Shown here one piece after another: positions 4,666 through 7,642 of a stretch of 7,642 bases of DNA; positions within the stretch are counted from its first letter, which is position 1; each line of letters begins with the position of its first letter. Source of the DNA: Streptosporangiaceae bacterium (GTDB lineage Bacteria; Actinomycetota; Actinomycetes; Streptosporangiales; Streptosporangiaceae); NCBI GenBank assembly GCA_030042885.1, contig JASHYW010000572.1, positions 1 through 7,642 on the forward strand. Reading direction: 5' to 3'. The notes beneath the pieces were generated by a model that did no database searches, was not told the origin of the DNA, and saw only the letters and a program-made list of their open reading frames with translations. The position numbers were made by a program, and so were the translations under genes.

Positions 4666-6570
4666 ATGCGTATTCCCTGGTCAGCACGGGGATCTACCAC
4701 AGGGGCTGGGCGGGGGTCGCCGTCGGCCCTATGGCGTAAAGGTAGGCTGCTGCTGGTGCCCGCGATGGGACTCGCGGTCATCTGCCAGCTGAGCGTGTCG
4801 GGTGCGGCCAGTGCCGCCACGGCGACAACGAACACTCCCACCGCTCCCACCACCAGCGTCGCGCCCAACGCGACCAACGAGCTTGACTGCAACGGCTGGA
4901 GCAAGGAGTACCACGCCGTCAGGAAGCTCGCCGGCGACTTGTGTACGGACCCGGTCAAGGTCGTCGACGGCAAGGGCAGCCCGTTCGTCGACAACGGCTG
5001 GTACGTCGGCCACGACGAGCCGGGCATCAGGTTCATCTCCAACACGCCCGGCTCGGCCAACACGATGACGTACCTGGTCAAGCTGCCGGTGGACCCGCGC
5101 CGCGCCCCGACTCCAACCGGCAGCGTCACCAACTACGGCCAGGATTCCATCGCGCCGTGGTTCGGCCTGGCGATGTGCGACCCGAACTCCTACCCGCAGA
5201 ACCCGTGCACCCCGGACAGCGACAGCAACGCCAGCGGGTTCAACGACCCGAACGCCGCCGGCTCGGCGTTCATGGAGCTGCAGCTGTACCCGCCGGGCTA
5301 CACGCCGTTCATCGACAACACGAGCTGCAGCGTGACCAAGTGGTGCGCGGCGCTGACCATCGACAGCCTCGAGTGCTCCTTCGACTTCGCCTACTGCAAC
5401 CCCAATTGCGAGGAGCCGGTCAACTTCGCGTTCATCCAGACCAACGGGGTCCCAACCGGGCCGCCGAGCCCGCAGCTCGCGGAGGTGAGCAGCTTCCTGC
5501 CGAACGCCAACACGCTGCTGTTCAACCAGGGTGACGTGCTCCAGCTCTCCATCACCGACCCGCCGCAAGGGTTTACGACAACCATCCGAGATCTCACCAC
5601 CGGTCAGACCGGGTACATGACCGCCAGCGCGGCGAACGGCTTCATGAATACCAACATCAACACCTGCGCCGGCACGCCGTTCACCTTCCACGCGATGTTC
5701 AGCACCGCGTCGGCCACGAACCAGGTCCCGTGGGCCGCCGACATAGCCGGAGGGCCGCTGGTGGTCCAGGAGATCGGCCACTCCGAGGTCTGCAACTCGC
5801 TGCTCTACCAGGACCCGTTCTCGGAATACTATTCGAGCACCCAGAACTTTACCGACAACGAGAGCTACGACACCTGCGTGGGCGGATCGGAAGGCCCGGG
5901 TCAGGTCGGTGAGGGCCCGTGCAACCCGACCACGGGCCTCTGCCAGAACGCGGAGACGCAGGGACCCAACGGAGAGCCGCAGGCCTGCCCGACCGACAAC
6001 CCAGCCACCGGAGCCCACTGTGAATTCGCCGATGCCTTCTGCTTCCCGAAGGGGTCCCGCTCGATAACGGTCAACGGAGTGCTGACCACGGCCTGGTCGG
6101 ACGCGAACCAGTGCTCCGCCAACCGGTACCAGAACGGCGACCTGGACTTCGACGGCCTGTCGTACCAGAGATCCTCCTGGCCGGCCAGTGGAAACCCGAA
6201 TCATCCGACGTCGATGGAGTACGTCGGGCCGTTCCAGGCCAACGGGCGACCATATCCGCAGATCCAGTTCGAAACCGACATCAACGGCTCGGCGTACCTG
6301 TGCAACACGGCCACAGGCGCGGGCTGTGTCGTGCCGCCGACCGACGCCAATTTCTATCCCTACTACGCGCTCAGCCAGTCGTTCCCCGCGCTCGGGAACA
6401 TCAGGACCTCGTGCGTGTGGACCTTCGGCGGGAACCTGTCCACCACCGTCCAAAACTTCGGCGGGGACGCCGAGTACGGCACGCCCGACGTGGCCCGTTA
6501 CGGCGGTACGAGCACCGGCCCGGTCCAGCCCAACCTTGAGTTCTCCCCGCTCTGCCCGGGTGCCTTCTAA
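4666..6570 (+). CDS. Secreted cysteine-rich protein of unknown function, 634 residues
   Basis: I do not recognise a characterised family. The N-terminus is a long Sec-type signal peptide: basic WRKGR at 23-27, a hydrophobic core at about 28-46 and a likely cut after SGAASA (residue 50). A Thr/Pro/Ala-rich linker follows (51-70). The mature part has 22 cysteines, mostly in clusters (CSFDFAYCNPNC at 237-248, Cys404-459, Cys546/554), which suggests many disulfides in an extracellular enzyme or binding protein. It is rich in Asn, Gly, aromatic and Pro residues and looks mainly beta. Strings such as FMELQLYPPGY (202-212), CNPNCEEPVNFAF and GGDAEYGTPDVARYGG (599-614) remind me of uncharacterised secreted actinomycete proteins. 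There is no anchor, LPXTG motif or lipobox. A polysaccharide-binding or glycoside-active beta-sandwich is a guess from composition. The gene has its own leader and a terminator and no operon partner. Confidence 0.9.
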   Translation: MRIPWSARGSTTGAGRGSPSALWRKGRLLLVPAMGLAVICQLSVSGAASAATATTNTPTAPTTSVAPNATNELDCNGWSKEYHAVRKLAGDLCTDPVKVVDGKGSPFVDNGWYVGHDEPGIRFISNTPGSANTMTYLVKLPVDPRRAPTPTGSVTNYGQDSIAPWFGLAMCDPNSYPQNPCTPDSDSNASGFNDPNAAGSAFMELQLYPPGYTPFIDNTSCSVTKWCAALTIDSLECSFDFAYCNPNCEEPVNFAFIQTNGVPTGPPSPQLAEVSSFLPNANTLLFNQGDVLQLSITDPPQGFTTTIRDLTTGQTGYMTASAANGFMNTNINTCAGTPFTFHAMFSTASATNQVPWAADIAGGPLVVQEIGHSEVCNSLLYQDPFSEYYSSTQNFTDNESYDTCVGGSEGPGQVGEGPCNPTTGLCQNAETQGPNGEPQACPTDNPATGAHCEFADAFCFPKGSRSITVNGVLTTAWSDANQCSANRYQNGDLDFDGLSYQRSSWPASGNPNHPTSMEYVGPFQANGRPYPQIQFETDINGSAYLCNTATGAGCVVPPTDANFYPYYALSQSFPALGNIRTSCVWTFGGNLSTTVQNFGGDAEYGTPDVARYGGTSTGPVQPNLEFSPLCPGAF

Positions 6571-6588
6571 CAGCTGCAGGAGGTAAAG

Positions 6589-6625
6589 CGCCGGGGTGCC
6601 CAGCCGGATGGCGGGCACCCCGGCG
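6589..6625. terminator. Bidirectional hairpin between secreted-protein gene and malQ
   Basis: A perfect 13-bp inverted repeat (6589-6601 with 6613-6625) and an 11-base loop lie 18 bases after the secreted-protein stop and 13 bases after the malQ stop. No T tract follows on the plus side; CTTTACC follows on the minus side. It probably ends both transcripts. Confidence 0.75.
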
Positions 6626-6638
6626 GCATGCTCGGGGC

Positions 6639-7642
6639 CTAGCGGCCCAGGCCGCCGGAAACGGCCTCCGCCACCGCCCGGACCCCTGGGTGCGCGGGCA
6701 GGTCCTCGAGCAGGACCGGCTGTCCGTCGCCACCGGCCAGCGGGATCCGCCAGTTGGGGTACTCGTCCACCGTGCCCGGCAGGTTCTGCGGGCGGCGTTC
6801 GCCGGCGGCCTCGGCCAGCGAGACTCCGACCAGCACGGCCGGCGTCCGCGTCAGGTAGGCGTACAGAGCGACAGTGAACTCCTCCGGCGACGGCCGGGCA
6901 CCCAGGGGGAGCAGGCCGTCACGCCCCAGCATGTCCAGCCATCGGCCCGTTTCCACCCGAGCGGCCGCTCGCTCCTCCTCCTCGGGTCTGGTCAGCAGGC
7001 CGAGGCCGGCCCGGATGGTGACCTGCTCCCCGGTCAGGAACGCGGCGGCGGGGGGCATGTCGTGCGTGCCGACCGTGGCCAGGCAGCCGCGGCGCCACCC
7101 GCGCGGGCGGCGCGGCGTGCCGTCCGCGCGGCGCTCGAACCACAGCATGGACGTGCCGAGCACCCGGTGGGCGGCCAGGAAGTGACGCAGCCAGGGCTCC
7201 ACCGTGCCCAGATCCTCGCCGATGGCCAGCGCGCGGGCGCGGGCCGCCTCCGCGGCCAGCACGCCCCCCAGCAGCTCATGGTCGTACCGCACGTATGTGC
7301 CCAGGCCGGGCGGCATGCCGGCCGGTATCCACCACAGCCTGGCCAGCCCCATCACGTGGTCGACGCGCATGCCGCCGGCGTGCCGGGTGGCCGCCGCGGC
7401 CAGCTCCGCCAGCGGCCTGCCCGCCAGGGCCGCCAGTCGGCCCGGATGCCAGGGCGGCAGCGTCCAGTCCTGACCCCGCTGGTTGAACTCATCCGGCGGT
7501 GCGCCGACGCTGACGCCGGAGACGATCACGTCCTGACGTGCCCAGGCGTCGGCGCCGCCTGGATGCGACCCCACGGCGAGGTCGTTGATCACGCCAATGG
7601 CCATCCCGGCCCGCCTGGCCGCGAGCTGCGCGGCGGCCGCCT
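6639..7642 (-). CDS. malQ: 4-alpha-glucanotransferase (amylomaltase, GH77), C-terminal part
   Basis: The frame is open to the window edge, and the stretch before the ATG at 7604 (AAAAQLAARRAG) continues a normal MalQ, so that ATG is not the true start and the gene is cut by the window. About 333 residues are visible, roughly the C-terminal half of a typical 650-720-residue enzyme. MalQ transfers alpha-1,4-glucan segments between maltooligosaccharides in cytoplasmic maltose and glycogen metabolism. Numbered from the internal Met at 7604: INDLAVGSHPGGADAW (6-21), GAPPDEFNQRGQDW (34-47), RVDH with the nucleophile Asp82, GEDLGT with the acid/base Glu130, THD with the transition-state Asp182, and the terminal block NLPGTVDEYPNWRIPL (274-289). 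All three catalytic acids are present and nothing is broken in the visible part. No partner gene is seen on its downstream side. Confidence 0.95.
   Translation of the reverse strand, partial: AAAAQLAARRAGMAIGVINDLAVGSHPGGADAWARQDVIVSGVSVGAPPDEFNQRGQDWTLPPWHPGRLAALAGRPLAELAAAATRHAGGMRVDHVMGLARLWWIPAGMPPGLGTYVRYDHELLGGVLAAEAARARALAIGEDLGTVEPWLRHFLAAHRVLGTSMLWFERRADGTPRRPRGWRRGCLATVGTHDMPPAAAFLTGEQVTIRAGLGLLTRPEEEERAAARVETGRWLDMLGRDGLLPLGARPSPEEFTVALYAYLTRTPAVLVGVSLAEAAGERRPQNLPGTVDEYPNWRIPLAGGDGQPVLLEDLPAHPGVRAVAEAVSGGLGR

Noticed and set aside
6578..6584. A perfect AGGAGGT Shine-Dalgarno sequence after the secreted-protein stop
   Set aside because: The only nearby start is a GTG 11 bases on, inside the terminator hairpin, and its frame is antisense to malQ with an Arg/Pro-rich product. 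Probably chance.
4729..6618. A 629-codon open frame on the minus strand opposite the secreted-protein gene
   Set aside because: Its codons are in exact register with the sense codons, so its stops would need CTA, TTA or TCA in the sense gene, which are rare at this GC content. Its product is an Arg/Val/Gly-rich mixture with no domain, whereas the sense frame has a signal peptide, a strong ribosome binding site and ordered cysteine motifs.
7602..7604. ATG at 7604 as the start of a short malQ
   Set aside because: The frame is open upstream to the window edge with MalQ-like sequence, and the ATG falls in the middle of the GH77 domain just before the conserved NDLAVG block.

Overview
The window is very G+C-rich, with G/C at most third codon positions, and its genes match families common in high-GC Actinomycetota. 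A filamentous actinomycete chromosome is the best guess; the genus cannot be read from this sequence. I see no transposase, integrase, phage gene, CRISPR array, tRNA or rRNA.

Layout. (1) Positions 1-2336, minus strand: a translationally coupled lutA-lutB pair (Fe-S proteins of the L-lactate utilization LutABC complex). LutC, the expected third member, does not follow directly. There is instead a 15-codon ORF, a strongly G-rich purine tract, and at most the first codons of another gene before the window edge. (2) Positions 2337-3050, minus strand: an HxlR/DUF24-type winged-helix regulator, followed in the same frame by a 42-codon ORF of unknown meaning. (3) Positions 3051-3365: a divergent regulatory region with a degenerate tandem array of about 20-bp units, a good sigma70-like promoter and several palindromes that look like operators. 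(4) Positions 3366-3935, plus strand: a cytoplasmic YceI-family protein, ended by a strong hairpin shared with a convergent 99-residue hypothetical gene (4054-4353, minus). (5) Positions 4354-4665: a relatively AT-rich, gene-free promoter and leader region with several inverted repeats. (6) Positions 4666-6570, plus strand: a 634-residue secreted, cysteine-rich protein whose function I do not recognise. (7) Positions 6639-7642, minus strand: the C-terminal part of a GH77 4-alpha-glucanotransferase (MalQ), which runs off the window; a second shared hairpin separates it from the secreted gene.

How the parts relate. The lut genes and MalQ are carbon metabolism. The regulator and YceI form a divergent pair, and two palindromes of the same 5-N7-5 geometry, one over the regulator's start and one over the yceI -10 box, suggest the regulator controls both itself and yceI. 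I found no convincing new multi-gene system. The items most worth a second look are the operator and repeat architecture between the regulator and yceI, the secreted cysteine-rich protein with its structured upstream region, and the missing or displaced lutC behind a quadruplex-prone tract.
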